Of a DNA stretch of 22,141 nt, positions 7,365-16,694 are shown piece by piece (position 1 is the first letter of the stretch; every line of letters starts with the position of its first letter). The notes beneath the pieces are model-generated. The model did not search any database and had not been told where the DNA came from. It worked only from the letters and a program-made list of their open reading frames with translations. A program made the translations under genes and the position numbers. The DNA is from an uncultured Erysipelotrichaceae bacterium (GTDB lineage: Bacteria > Bacillota_I > Bacilli_A > Erysipelotrichales > Erysipelotrichaceae), in NCBI GenBank assembly GCA_947385085.1, contig CANDJN010000034.1:1-22141 (forward strand), read 5' to 3'.

Positions 7365-8849
7365 ATGGGAGATCTTCATCAAATAAGCGAGACATCATAT
7401 TTAAATGCGACCAATGCACCGCAATATCGAAGAATCATGCGAATTTTTTATGAAGAAAATGAGAAGATGCGTTTTCAGTTATATAAAGAAGATGTTTTTG
7501 AGCGGATTCAAGAATATCCGGAATTTCAAGATTATACCATTGACCAGTTAAAAATTGACTTGGACAAGCTGGTGGAATGGAAAAATCTGACCCCATATCA
7601 GGAACCCAAACGCGTGTATACGATTGCCGATTATAAAAATCAGCAGTTTCGCTATTCCATGACTGCCGTCGCATTAGAAATTGAGCGAATGGCTGATCGT
7701 TTACAGCACTTGTTTTTAGATCGGGGAAATCTTTCTACCAATCGTTTGTTAAGGATAAATGAGTATCTTACCAAATTAAAGAAACTGGATCAGTTAGAAG
7801 AAAAGCAGGTTTATGAATATTGGCAAAGTATCCAGGAGGACTTCAAACGGTTAAATCAGAATTATCAAGATTATTTAAGAGAATTCTATGCCGGAAAAAG
7901 TGAAAAAATCATGAAGTCGGTTGCTTTTATTTTACACAAGGATAAATTTATCCAGTATTTAAATGAGTTCATATTAGAACTGAACCAATACGCGGCACAG
8001 GTAGAGGCAACTTTGCGTAGCTTTGATGTTGCCATCGAAAAGAAATTACTGCGCTTGGTGATTGAAAAAGAATTACAAATCCCTTATTCATTTACAGAAG
8101 CGGAAGATGAGCGGGCTGCTCATATCGAACAGAAGATGAAAGGACAATGGGAAACACTGAAATCCTGGTTTATTACAACACCGACAAAGGAAAGCGAATA
8201 TACGCGTATTCTTGATATCACAAATGATATTATTCATCGGATTATTCAAAATGCGGTCTTGATTCTACAGCTTCAAAACTGGGGTATCAGCCGCAAAAAA
8301 GACTATGAAAAATTGATTACCATGTTTATGAATTGCAAAGATATGAGTGAAGCGCATTGTCTTTCCGCACATGCCTTTGGTGTAGCGAACGTTTATCATT
8401 ATCGCTATGGACAAGAGCGCTCTACAGACAGTATCAACAGTTCTACCTATGAAGAAGATCCCATGGAATTTTTATTGGAGTCACATGGCAGGCAATATCG
8501 CCCCAGGATTGACAAGTCCGGATTTGCGTCAAAAAAGCTGGAAAAGGAAATGCAGAAAATGGCTTATTTGAATCAAATCGAGGAAGAAAAGAAAATCATC
8601 ATGGCTTATATTCAACATCACCAAATTGATATATCAGAAATCAAGGATGTTGTTCCTGCTTCGATGCGCCAGACACTGCTTCGATGGATTACTCAAGCGA
8701 ATAATCGCAGCACCAAAAAGGGTAGTACTGAATATGGACAGGAATATGAATTGATCAGAAAAGAAGGCACCTGCATTCTTCATTGTGAAGACGGTGATTT
8801 ATCGTTACCGCATTTTATCCTGAAGTTCAAGGAGGAAGAATATGAATGA
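7365..8849 (+). CDS. jetA: Wadjet type II protein JetA (TIGR02677/DUF2397 family, kleisin-like)
   Basis: The 494-residue protein has the N-terminal signature of this family, with the segments YLNATNAPQYRRIMRIFYEE (12-31) and YKEDVFERI. Its length fits the family. In Wadjet complexes JetA plays the kleisin role, bridging the heads of the JetC SMC-like dimer. Most of the chain is predicted helix with charged heptads, and there are no membrane segments. ATG 7365 follows a modest GAAAGAGTGG binding site. It is the first gene of a four-gene operon and overlaps jetB by 8 bases. The family call rests on sequence recognition plus the ordered partners jetB, jetC and jetD. Confidence 0.88.
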   Translation: MGDLHQISETSYLNATNAPQYRRIMRIFYEENEKMRFQLYKEDVFERIQEYPEFQDYTIDQLKIDLDKLVEWKNLTPYQEPKRVYTIADYKNQQFRYSMTAVALEIERMADRLQHLFLDRGNLSTNRLLRINEYLTKLKKLDQLEEKQVYEYWQSIQEDFKRLNQNYQDYLREFYAGKSEKIMKSVAFILHKDKFIQYLNEFILELNQYAAQVEATLRSFDVAIEKKLLRLVIEKELQIPYSFTEAEDERAAHIEQKMKGQWETLKSWFITTPTKESEYTRILDITNDIIHRIIQNAVLILQLQNWGISRKKDYEKLITMFMNCKDMSEAHCLSAHAFGVANVYHYRYGQERSTDSINSSTYEEDPMEFLLESHGRQYRPRIDKSGFASKKLEKEMQKMAYLNQIEEEKKIIMAYIQHHQIDISEIKDVVPASMRQTLLRWITQANNRSTKKGSTEYGQEYELIRKEGTCILHCEDGDLSLPHFILKFKEEEYE

Positions 8850-9981
8850 ATTCCATGAGCTGTTACAGCATTTCTGGATTGTAAAAGATCAGAATAAAGA
8901 ATTATATAATAAAGTAAAAAAAGCATATCCTGATTATAAAAAAATGGTAAATGAACAACTGGGATGGCACTTGATCATGAATGAAAAGCTCTTGAAACTG
9001 GAGAAAGTTCCGGCACATGCGCAATCTTTTATGGGAATATCAGAATTTCAGGATATTAACGATTATTGTTATTTGTGTGCGGTATTAATCTGTTTAGAGG
9101 ATAAGGAAGATTCAGAACGATTCTTATTATCAGAAATGGTCGACATGTTAGAGGCATGGTTGAAAAAGTATATGAATGTAGACTGGACTAATTTCAATGA
9201 GCGGAAATCATTGGTTCGGGTATTGCAGTTTTGTGAAAATCGCGGTTTGTTGAAAAAGCATGAGGAAAGTACCGCAGATAATGATAACGGTCTGCCAAAA
9301 GAGGTGTTGTATGAAAATACCGGACTTTCCAGATATTTTGCTTCCGGATTTCAAAGAGATATTTCTACCTATCAATCGTATTTGGATTTTGAGAATGATC
9401 AGAACCAGGATATTGATGAAGATCGCGGGCATTTTCGGATTAATCGTGTTTATCGCACGCTTGTATGTAATCCAATGATGTATTGGAAAGATGGAAACAG
9501 CGCCGATGCGCTGTATTTGAAAAATCAAAGACAATGGGTTCAGCAGTATTTGGGGGATTATATTGGCGGAGAATTGCAGATTCATAAGAATTGCGCCATG
9601 CTGATGCTGCCAAAGGAACAATCATTTAAAAACAGCTTTCCAAACAGCCAAATGATCAGCGATGTGGTTTTGCTTTTGTGCAGAGTGATCAGAGAAAAAG
9701 TAGAAGAGGGGCTGCTGCAAAAGGAAATCGATGAAACGATCCATATTCCCATTGCGGCGCTTAGAAACATGATTCAGCATATCAAAGAAGATTATCAGTC
9801 AATGTGGAGCAAGGAATTCAAGATGATGCCTATAGAAAAGCTCGAGGATCAAGTGCTTGCTACGATGCAGGAATGGATGCTGATTAAGATGGAAGAATCC
9901 ACCATACTACTGTATCCTTCGATTGGAAGGTTTACGGGTTACTATAAAAAGATAAGCAAGAGGGGTGAGCAGAATGAATAA
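8842..9981 (+). CDS. jetB: Wadjet type II protein JetB (TIGR02678/DUF2398 family, KITE-like)
   Basis: This 379-residue protein occupies the second position of a type II Wadjet operon and has the size expected for its family; type I JetB proteins are much shorter. JetB is the KITE-type winged-helix subunit that binds the JetA kleisin next to the SMC-like heads. Visible features are the N-terminal FWIVKDQNKELYNKVKKAY, the central RGHFRINRVYRTLVCNPMMY region and the C-terminal LLYPSIGRFTGYY. ATG 8842 follows AAGGAGG by 6 bases. It overlaps jetA and jetC by 8 bases each, so translation is probably coupled to fix subunit ratios. Confidence 0.87.
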   Translation: MNEFHELLQHFWIVKDQNKELYNKVKKAYPDYKKMVNEQLGWHLIMNEKLLKLEKVPAHAQSFMGISEFQDINDYCYLCAVLICLEDKEDSERFLLSEMVDMLEAWLKKYMNVDWTNFNERKSLVRVLQFCENRGLLKKHEESTADNDNGLPKEVLYENTGLSRYFASGFQRDISTYQSYLDFENDQNQDIDEDRGHFRINRVYRTLVCNPMMYWKDGNSADALYLKNQRQWVQQYLGDYIGGELQIHKNCAMLMLPKEQSFKNSFPNSQMISDVVLLLCRVIREKVEEGLLQKEIDETIHIPIAALRNMIQHIKEDYQSMWSKEFKMMPIEKLEDQVLATMQEWMLIKMEESTILLYPSIGRFTGYYKKISKRGEQNE

Positions 9982-12900
9982 ACGCTGGCAGGCAAACCGC
10001 ATGGGTTTTGTTAATTTTTGGCTTTATGATGAAGAGGAATTTTTCTTTGATAAAGGAAGGCTTTTGTTGCGTGGGGAAAATGCTTCGGGAAAGTCGATTA
10101 CCACTCAAAGCATGATCCCTTTTATATTGGATGGGGATCGCAGTCCCCAGCGTTTGGATCCCTTTGGATCAAGAGATCGCAAGATGGAATACTACCTGTT
10201 GGGTGATCATGAGCGGGAAGAAGCGACAGGATATATTTATTTGGAATTTAAAAAGCAGGGATTGGATCAATATTGTACGATCGGAATCGGACAGCGGGCG
10301 CAACAAGGAAAGCCCATTACTTTCTGGGGCTTTGTTATTTTGGATCATCGAAGAATCGGAAAGGATTTATGGCTATATCGTCAAACGGGCGGCAAGAATA
10401 TTCCCAAAACGAAACAAGAATTGAAAAATGATCTAGGGGATCAAAATGTCTTCGTAGATAAGCAGAAGGAATATATGGAGGCAGTCAATAAGCATATTTT
10501 CGGTTTTCCGCGAGTGGATTTGTATGAACAATTTATTCGCTTGCTGATCAAGGTAAGGGCACCGAAGCTGTCAAAGGATTTAAAGCCTTCCTTGGTCTAT
10601 GATATTTTAAATGAATCTTTGCAGACGTTAAGCGATGATGATATCAGACTGTTGGTGGATGCGATGGAGCAACTGGATACGATTCAAGCAACCATTGACG
10701 GGTTAAAGAATACGATGAAGGATGTAAAAGCCGTTCGCAATGAGTACAACCGCTATAATCAATTCATGCTGGGCAAGAAAGCGCAAGTATATCATGAGCA
10801 TCATCAATCTTATGTAAAAATGTGCACTTCGTTAACAGAAAAACAGCAAACGGTGAAGTCAAACGAGCATGTGCAACAGGAGATAACAGGTCAGCTTCAA
10901 AAAGATCAGGATCGCATTGCGGCACTGGAACAGGAACGTAAACTCGTGAATGATCAGGATATTCATGATGCTTATGAACAGCTGGAAGCGACACAGCAGG
11001 AACATAAAAACAATCAAGCAGAAAAGCAAAAACAGGAAAATAAGCTGGAAATCATTGATAATAGAATCATGGATAACCGAGTCGATTTAGAAGCCGTAAT
11101 TGATCAAATCAATAACTTGCGTTATGAAATGGAAAAAAGCAGGGAAGATATAGAAGCGTTATGTGCAGAGCTTGATTTTCCTTATCATCTTTCATATCAC
11201 GAGGGAGAACAAGGCATCATCGGGCAGTTAAAACAAGCCAATGAGACGTTGAAACAATTCAAAAAAGAGCTGGGGGAAGCCCGTGATGTGTTGATTTCTT
11301 ACGAGCAGGAGAACCAGCATTACAGTATATTGAGTGAGGCTCTGAATGAATTAAGCCGCGCTAAGGGTCAGCTTCAAAATCAGTTAAATGAAGCAAGAAA
11401 AATGGTGGTGGCTGAAAAAGATCGGCTGATCGAAATGCTTTATATCCAAAAGCAAGATAACCGGTATTTACAATGGGAAGAACCTATTTTCTTACGCATA
11501 CAACAATTATTTCGTACTTATGAAGGAGCACAGCAGAAGGATGAAATATGGACGATTTATCGAGAATTGTATGATCATCAACAAAGCTCTCGCAGAACAG
11601 CGAAGCTGAAGTTGGAATTTGATAAAGATCAGTGCCAAGAAACAATTAAAACAATCGAAACAGAGCTAGAAGCGATAAGAAACCAAAAAGAGCCGGTTCT
11701 TCCTCATAAGGACAAAGTAGCTCAGACAAGAGAACTGCTTCAGAAAAAGGGAATTCGCTTTTTGCCGTTTTATCAAGCCATTGAATATGCGGATGGTCTC
11801 AGTGAGGAGAAACAAAATTTGTTGGAAACACAGCTGTCGGACTGCGGTGTGTTGGATGCGCTGATCATTGCCGGAGAAGACATGCCGCGAATAAAACAGG
11901 AATGGGATGTCTTATCGGATGTAATTTTGAACCCTGTGAATGCCAGTGAAAAAGCCTACCCTTATCTTACTGCGGGGATAATTGAACCTGCTTTTCAATC
12001 CCAAGTGAATCGAGTATTATGCAGTATCGGTTTGGATTCTGCGCAGACCTGCGACATTATTTTAGCGGATGACGGTTATTTTCGCCATGGTCTTTTAGAG
12101 GGACATAGTATCGCGGATGAACCGGCTTGTTTTATCGGTGTGGCGGCTAGGGAAAGAAAAAAGCAACAGATGATCATGGAAAAGGAACAGGAGCTTGCGA
12201 GGGCGCAGGAACAGCTGGAATCTATCATGCGGAATCTGAAGGAAGTGAATGATGGTTTAGCAGGTTTAAAACAGGAGTATCAAAAGCTGCCCGGTTTTGA
12301 TGATCTTGATGCCACATTGCGAATTGAGCAGGAAACGGCAGTTTTATGGGAACGCAAGCAAAAGGAATATGCGGAAAAAGAAGCCGAAGCCAACCAAAGC
12401 TCTGCCAAATGCACACAGCTGCGTCAGGAAGTGATAGAACGATGCCGCAAGTTTAATTTTGAGCGTAGCGCTGAACGTTATGAACAAGCTTTGGATGACT
12501 GTGAAGATTTGAAAGAATACTTCGATGAGTATCGCAATCATTGTGATGGTGTTATGAATAAATTGGAAGTAAAGAATACCTATTCGAAAGCAGCGGAGGA
12601 ATTAGAACAAAGAAAATCCGATGTGACAAGTAATCTAGCGACGATTAACAGAAATCTGAACAAAGCAGAAACCGCGATTCAACAATTACAGCAGTTTTTA
12701 AATTTGCCTGAAAATGTTGATGTGATGCAGCATCTGGAACGCATAAAAACAGAGTTAGAACAGCTAAATGTAAAAGTAAATAAAAATGAAAAGAGTTTAA
12801 TGGCGTTGGATGTAGAACAAAGACAATTGATAAAGGAAATCGATGATTTGCGGGAAACGATACAGGCTGATAAGCAGATTGATGAAGAACTGCTTGCGAT

Positions 12901-14005
12901 TTATGAGGAAGAGTTAAACCTGGAATATGTAATTCAACGGGAGAACAGAACATCGATTGAGTGCTTACAAGAAGCGATCGCAAGTATGAAATCACAGGAC
13001 AAGGATCGTTCTGCGATTGATGTTACCGCATCACTGACAAAAAATTTCCAGCAGCACAGCAGTAATTTGTTTGCCTATGGCGCTGTATTGGATGATCTTT
13101 TTGAAGATCACAGGGATTATTTGCGCCGGCGTTCGGTGATTCGTTTAGAATGGAACGGGCAAAAGCTGAACTTAGAACAATTTTATCAAGTTTTAAAGTC
13201 CTCCATAGATGAAAATGAATTGATGATTCAGGAAAAGGATCGCAAAATATTTGAGGATATTTTATCCGGTACGGTAAGTCAGAAACTGAGTAATCGCATC
13301 TCCGACAGTCGAAAATGGATTGATGCCATGTCGGATATGATGTGGAGTATGGACACTTCTATGGGTCTCAATTTCAAATTGCGATGGAAAGCGAAATCTC
13401 CTGAGAATGACCAGGAATTGAGTATAGAGGAGCTGGAAAAGCTTTTAAATCGGGATAAGGTGCTTTTGACAAGGGAGGATATGGCTAAGGTATCCGCTCA
13501 TTTCAGAAGTAAAATACAGACAGCGAAACACTTGGCAGAGGATAGAGGCGATATTTTCAACTACGGCGATTTGATTCGCGATGCGTTGGATTATCGTAAA
13601 TGGTTTGAATTTCATATGTATTTTGCCCATGCCGGGGAAGCAACAAAAGAACTGACCAACAGCGCTTTTAATAAATTCAGCGGTGGAGAAAAGGCGATGG
13701 CAATGTATGTGCCGCTGTTTGCGGCAGTGAATGCGCAGTATAAGAAGTGTGAAAGAGCAGAACATCCGCGTATTATTGCCTTAGATGAAGCGTTTGCCGG
13801 TGTGGATGATAAGAATATCAGTGTTATGTTTGATCTTGTGGAAAAGCTTGATTTTGATTATATTATGAATTCACAGGCATTGTGGGGCTGTTACGGCGAG
13901 GTGTCTTCGCTTCGCATTGCCGAGTTATCGCGACCCGTGAACAGTCAAGTGGTTACTGTTATTAATTATCGTTGGAACGGTCAAAGGCGGGAAGTGGTGG
14001 AATGA
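9974..14005 (+). CDS. jetC: Wadjet type II protein JetC (TIGR02680 family, SMC/MukB-like ATPase)
   Basis: JetC is the SMC-like motor of Wadjet; its dimers extrude DNA loops and present circular DNA to JetD. The 1343-residue chain begins with RWQANRMGFVNFWLYDEEEF, typical of this family, then Walker A GENASGKS at 34-41. Long coiled coils follow (about 240-575 and 725-1050), separated by a less coiled, hinge-like part (about 575-725). The ABC signature FSGGEKAMAM is near 1235 and Walker B IALDEAFAGVDD near 1270, both intact. The start is ATG 9974, eight bases after AGAGGGG; GTG 9965 is an alternative. It overlaps jetB by 8 bases and jetD by 4 (ATGA). Length is close to that usual for the type II family. 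Confidence 0.95.
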   Translation: MNKRWQANRMGFVNFWLYDEEEFFFDKGRLLLRGENASGKSITTQSMIPFILDGDRSPQRLDPFGSRDRKMEYYLLGDHEREEATGYIYLEFKKQGLDQYCTIGIGQRAQQGKPITFWGFVILDHRRIGKDLWLYRQTGGKNIPKTKQELKNDLGDQNVFVDKQKEYMEAVNKHIFGFPRVDLYEQFIRLLIKVRAPKLSKDLKPSLVYDILNESLQTLSDDDIRLLVDAMEQLDTIQATIDGLKNTMKDVKAVRNEYNRYNQFMLGKKAQVYHEHHQSYVKMCTSLTEKQQTVKSNEHVQQEITGQLQKDQDRIAALEQERKLVNDQDIHDAYEQLEATQQEHKNNQAEKQKQENKLEIIDNRIMDNRVDLEAVIDQINNLRYEMEKSREDIEALCAELDFPYHLSYHEGEQGIIGQLKQANETLKQFKKELGEARDVLISYEQENQHYSILSEALNELSRAKGQLQNQLNEARKMVVAEKDRLIEMLYIQKQDNRYLQWEEPIFLRIQQLFRTYEGAQQKDEIWTIYRELYDHQQSSRRTAKLKLEFDKDQCQETIKTIETELEAIRNQKEPVLPHKDKVAQTRELLQKKGIRFLPFYQAIEYADGLSEEKQNLLETQLSDCGVLDALIIAGEDMPRIKQEWDVLSDVILNPVNASEKAYPYLTAGIIEPAFQSQVNRVLCSIGLDSAQTCDIILADDGYFRHGLLEGHSIADEPACFIGVAARERKKQQMIMEKEQELARAQEQLESIMRNLKEVNDGLAGLKQEYQKLPGFDDLDATLRIEQETAVLWERKQKEYAEKEAEANQSSAKCTQLRQEVIERCRKFNFERSAERYEQALDDCEDLKEYFDEYRNHCDGVMNKLEVKNTYSKAAEELEQRKSDVTSNLATINRNLNKAETAIQQLQQFLNLPENVDVMQHLERIKTELEQLNVKVNKNEKSLMALDVEQRQLIKEIDDLRETIQADKQIDEELLAIYEEELNLEYVIQRENRTSIECLQEAIASMKSQDKDRSAIDVTASLTKNFQQHSSNLFAYGAVLDDLFEDHRDYLRRRSVIRLEWNGQKLNLEQFYQVLKSSIDENELMIQEKDRKIFEDILSGTVSQKLSNRISDSRKWIDAMSDMMWSMDTSMGLNFKLRWKAKSPENDQELSIEELEKLLNRDKVLLTREDMAKVSAHFRSKIQTAKHLAEDRGDIFNYGDLIRDALDYRKWFEFHMYFAHAGEATKELTNSAFNKFSGGEKAMAMYVPLFAAVNAQYKKCERAEHPRIIALDEAFAGVDDKNISVMFDLVEKLDFDYIMNSQALWGCYGEVSSLRIAELSRPVNSQVVTVINYRWNGQRREVVE

Positions 14006-15288
14006 GCGATTGTAAAGTAAGCGTTGATTATTTTAAAAAGCAAAAAGGTTATGATCGCATCTTTTTGGAATTGCGCAAAAAATGGGAGCGCAATGGGAAG
14101 TGTACAGGTGTGGTACATTTAAAAAATGCGGATCATTCGGAAAGAACAGCTTTGCGAAATTTGCTTGGACGAACGATCGATGATGAAAATGTTAAGTTCA
14201 GCTTTCAGGAATTTGTGAAGGCATATGAGGAATCCAGTATTTACAGCGTTCCCTTTGAGCAAATTCTATGTGCTTATTTTGGCAAAGCCTTGTTAACAAA
14301 TAAGGAGAGCCGCGAACAAAAAGCGAAGCAGAAACAATTATTTTTTGAGCGTCTTATTGAAGAAACTGAGCCTTTGGGAATTTTGGAATCAACCGCTTTC
14401 TTCGTTCAGCTTGAGCAGGGAGATTCCATAGCGGCAAGTTTTGTGGCAAAAGAATACGGCCAATCATCGGAATCATTGTTTCGAATGTTGGTTCATGCAT
14501 GGGAGGCTGTCGCTTATCTAGTAAAAGAAAAGACCTGTAGAATCGCAGTACTCGGCACGGAAATCACAGGAAATCCTCATTATTTTGACCGCGGCTTAAC
14601 GAGTGGCAAGGCGCTGTTATATGTTTTGGCGTTTTATTATGATGTTCCTTTTCCCAAAAACGCCGAAGAGGTTCTAAAGTTGTATGATTTAGCAGGAATT
14701 ATCACGGATGAAATCTCGAATTTTATTTCGGCGTTTGGGATTCATTTATATGATGAGAATGGCTTGCATCCTGCATTTGAGGCATTTGTTGAGCGAAAGG
14801 AGCCTTATCTTATTTCATCGTTCCATCTCAATCGTATGGTAAAAGCTACTGTCGAAGGCCCGGTGATATATGCCGTTGAGAATCAAATGTTATATTCGCA
14901 TTTGTGTGAGGTGCTGCGTGATGATAGGGTTTCTTTATTATGTACTTCGGGACAGCCGAAGGCTGCATCATTGTTAATGCTTGATTTACTATGCGATGGC
15001 GGGTATACGATTTATTATGCCGGAGATCATGATCCGGAGGGAATTATGATTGCGGATCGGTTGATTGCCAGAAATCCAGAGCATATTCACCCATGGCGTT
15101 TTAGCGTTGATGATTATCAGCGTTCTATGTCGGATGAACACTTGAGCGATAGTCGATTGAAGCAGCTGGATAAGATTGATTGTCCCTTGCTTCAGCCATT
15201 ATGTGAGGCTTTGAAGCAGCAGAAAAGGGCGGGATATCAAGAAGCGTTGCTTGAGTGGATGGTTGAAGATGTTAAAAATGGTAAATAA
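14002..15288 (+). CDS. jetD: Wadjet type II nuclease JetD (TIGR02679/DUF2399 family, Toprim)
   Basis: JetD is the nuclease subunit that cleaves DNA after loop extrusion by the JetABC motor. The 428-residue protein ends in a Toprim-like domain resembling that of topoisomerase VI/Spo11: the conserved glutamate lies in VIYAVENQ (E293), and the metal-binding DxD is D342-H-D344 in AGDHDPEGIMIADRL. The N-terminal part (1-150) corresponds to the family's accessory domain. The start is ATG 14002, which shares the ATGA with the jetC stop; an upstream in-frame start at 13972 would lie deep inside jetC. All expected acidic catalytic residues are present, so the system is probably active. No terminator is obvious in the 190 bases after it. 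Confidence 0.93.
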   Translation: MSDCKVSVDYFKKQKGYDRIFLELRKKWERNGKCTGVVHLKNADHSERTALRNLLGRTIDDENVKFSFQEFVKAYEESSIYSVPFEQILCAYFGKALLTNKESREQKAKQKQLFFERLIEETEPLGILESTAFFVQLEQGDSIAASFVAKEYGQSSESLFRMLVHAWEAVAYLVKEKTCRIAVLGTEITGNPHYFDRGLTSGKALLYVLAFYYDVPFPKNAEEVLKLYDLAGIITDEISNFISAFGIHLYDENGLHPAFEAFVERKEPYLISSFHLNRMVKATVEGPVIYAVENQMLYSHLCEVLRDDRVSLLCTSGQPKAASLLMLDLLCDGGYTIYYAGDHDPEGIMIADRLIARNPEHIHPWRFSVDDYQRSMSDEHLSDSRLKQLDKIDCPLLQPLCEALKQQKRAGYQEALLEWMVEDVKNGK

Positions 15289-15451
15289 AAATCATCTTAT
15301 ATTTTATAAATAACTGTAGTATCTTTTTATGATATTTACATATTATTTAATTAATTGTAAGTATAAAATAGATTAAGAGATGAAAGAATTCCAGAATAAT
15401 AGTAATAAATTAAAGTTAACAATGAGAATACTAGTGTATGAAAGCAATGCA

Positions 15452-15480
15452 TTGTCACCCAATAGAAAGCGTGATATAAT
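15452..15480 (+). promoter_or_regulatory. Consensus promoter overlapping the MerR-methyltransferase start
   Basis: TTGTCA (15452-15457) and TATAAT (15475-15480) are spaced by 17 bp, with a TG extension. The -10 box overlaps the best start codon (15479), so transcripts from this site would begin after that ATG. It may be fortuitous, or the true gene start may be unusual. Confidence 0.4.
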
Positions 15481-16648
15481 GAAACATCGATATACCACCG
15501 GTCAGCTAGCTAAAAGAGCAAATGTGAGTGATCGAACCATTCGCTACTATGACGAAATTGGCTTACTAAAATCTGCTCATATTGCTGAAAACGGCTACCA
15601 CTATTACAATGAAAATGATGTGATCAAAATACAAAAGATTACGACATTAAAATACTTGGGCTTTACCCTCGAAGAAATTAAATTGCTGATAACAGAAGCG
15701 GATTCCAAGCGCATATCGGAAACGTTAGAAACACAAATCTATCTGCTTGAACAGAAAATCAACCATATGAAATCGTTAAAACAAGCATTGCTACAGGTAC
15801 AGTCGCAGTGGAATGAGGAATCCATAGATTGGGATCAGCTTCATCAGTTGATTCATCGCAATGCTATTAATGATCTTATGAAAGAGCACTATCGCACTGC
15901 CAACCATCTATCCATACGGATTCGCCTTCATGAGTTATTTTCGCAAAATTCGATTGGATGGTTTCCATGGCTCTTATCGCATATTGATTTTAATCATGTG
16001 TACCGATTGTTAGAGGTAGGGTGTGGCAATGGCGCATTATGGAAAAATTGCCAGATTGATATGAGAAATCGTGAGATCTTCTTATCAGATATTTCGGAAG
16101 GAATGCTGGAATCAGCGCGTAAAGCACTAGGGGAAGAATATAGCTATATGCTGATTGACTGTCAAAGTATACCTTTCAAGCAAGCATATTTTGATGCTGT
16201 CGTTGCGAATCATGTATTGTTCTATGCGCCACATATTGATAAGGCGGTTCAGGAAATCCATCGTGTATTAAAGTCAGGAGGTATTTGTTATTTTAGTGCA
16301 TATGGAGAGCATCATATGATCGAAATACAGGATATCGTAAAGGAATTTGATGAAAGAATTTATCTTTCTGATCAGAACTTATCGCAGCGTTTTGGGATAG
16401 AGAATGGAGAGTCAATACTTCGGAAGTATTTCAAAGAGGTGAAATTTCTACCATATGAAGATGCATTAGAAATTGATGAAGTCAAGCCGCTTATGGAATA
16501 TATCATCAGCTGCCATGGGAATCAAAATGAATACTTAAATGATCGCTTAGATGAATTTCAAGCATTCTTAGATCACAAACTATTACAGGATGAAAGAATA
16601 CATGTGACCAAAGAGGTTGGAATGTTTGTATGCAAAGGAAAAAAATGA
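15479..16648 (+). CDS. MerR-type regulator fused to a SAM-dependent methyltransferase
   Basis: The 389-residue protein has two domains. Residues 1-70 are a MerR winged-helix DNA-binding domain (YTTGQLAKRANVSDRTIRYY, then the GFTLEEI wing region), followed by a dimerisation coiled coil at about 78-105. Residues 170-290 form a class I SAM methyltransferase: motif I LEVGCGNG at 178-185, acidic loop LSDISEGML, and an FDAVVANHVLFYAP / VLKSGGICYFSAYG core as in the Methyltransf_11 group. It may methylate a small molecule that it also senses; that is inference. The start was chosen because MKHRYTTG aligns with normal MerR N termini. The frame stays open upstream to ATG 15380, which adds 33 untypical residues. 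Neither start has a strong binding site. A MerR-type operator lies 18 bases after its stop. Confidence 0.88.
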   Translation: MKHRYTTGQLAKRANVSDRTIRYYDEIGLLKSAHIAENGYHYYNENDVIKIQKITTLKYLGFTLEEIKLLITEADSKRISETLETQIYLLEQKINHMKSLKQALLQVQSQWNEESIDWDQLHQLIHRNAINDLMKEHYRTANHLSIRIRLHELFSQNSIGWFPWLLSHIDFNHVYRLLEVGCGNGALWKNCQIDMRNREIFLSDISEGMLESARKALGEEYSYMLIDCQSIPFKQAYFDAVVANHVLFYAPHIDKAVQEIHRVLKSGGICYFSAYGEHHMIEIQDIVKEFDERIYLSDQNLSQRFGIENGESILRKYFKEVKFLPYEDALEIDEVKPLMEYIISCHGNQNEYLNDRLDEFQAFLDHKLLQDERIHVTKEVGMFVCKGKK

Positions 16649-16663
16649 AATGTAAATTTTCGC

Positions 16664-16694
16664 TTGACCGTTACGTAACGTAATGGTTTATGAT
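16664..16694 (+). promoter_or_regulatory. MerR-type promoter/operator before rfbA
   Basis: The -35 box TTGACC (16664-16669) and -10 box TATGAT (16689-16694) are 19 bp apart, the overlong spacing typical of MerR-activated promoters. The spacer holds a 21-bp dyad: left arm ACCGTTACGT (16667-16676), centre A (16677), right arm ACGTAATGGT (16678-16687), 9 of 10 arm pairs matching. The layout TTG-dyad-TTA matches CueR/copA-type operators. Transcription would start near 16701, at the ribosome binding site, giving a leader of only about 13 bases. Confidence 0.78.

Noticed and set aside
9208..9621. A 137-codon - strand frame inside jetB
   Set aside because: Low-complexity Ile-rich product with no motif, fully inside a family-supported gene.
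12645..12995. A 116-codon - strand frame inside jetC
   Set aside because: It opposes the coiled-coil part of a well-supported gene; repetitive Gln/Glu/Lys codons often leave the opposite strand open.
13445..13765. A 106-codon - strand frame near the jetC C terminus
   Set aside because: It covers the ABC signature region of jetC, which must be coding on the + strand; no sign of a real gene.
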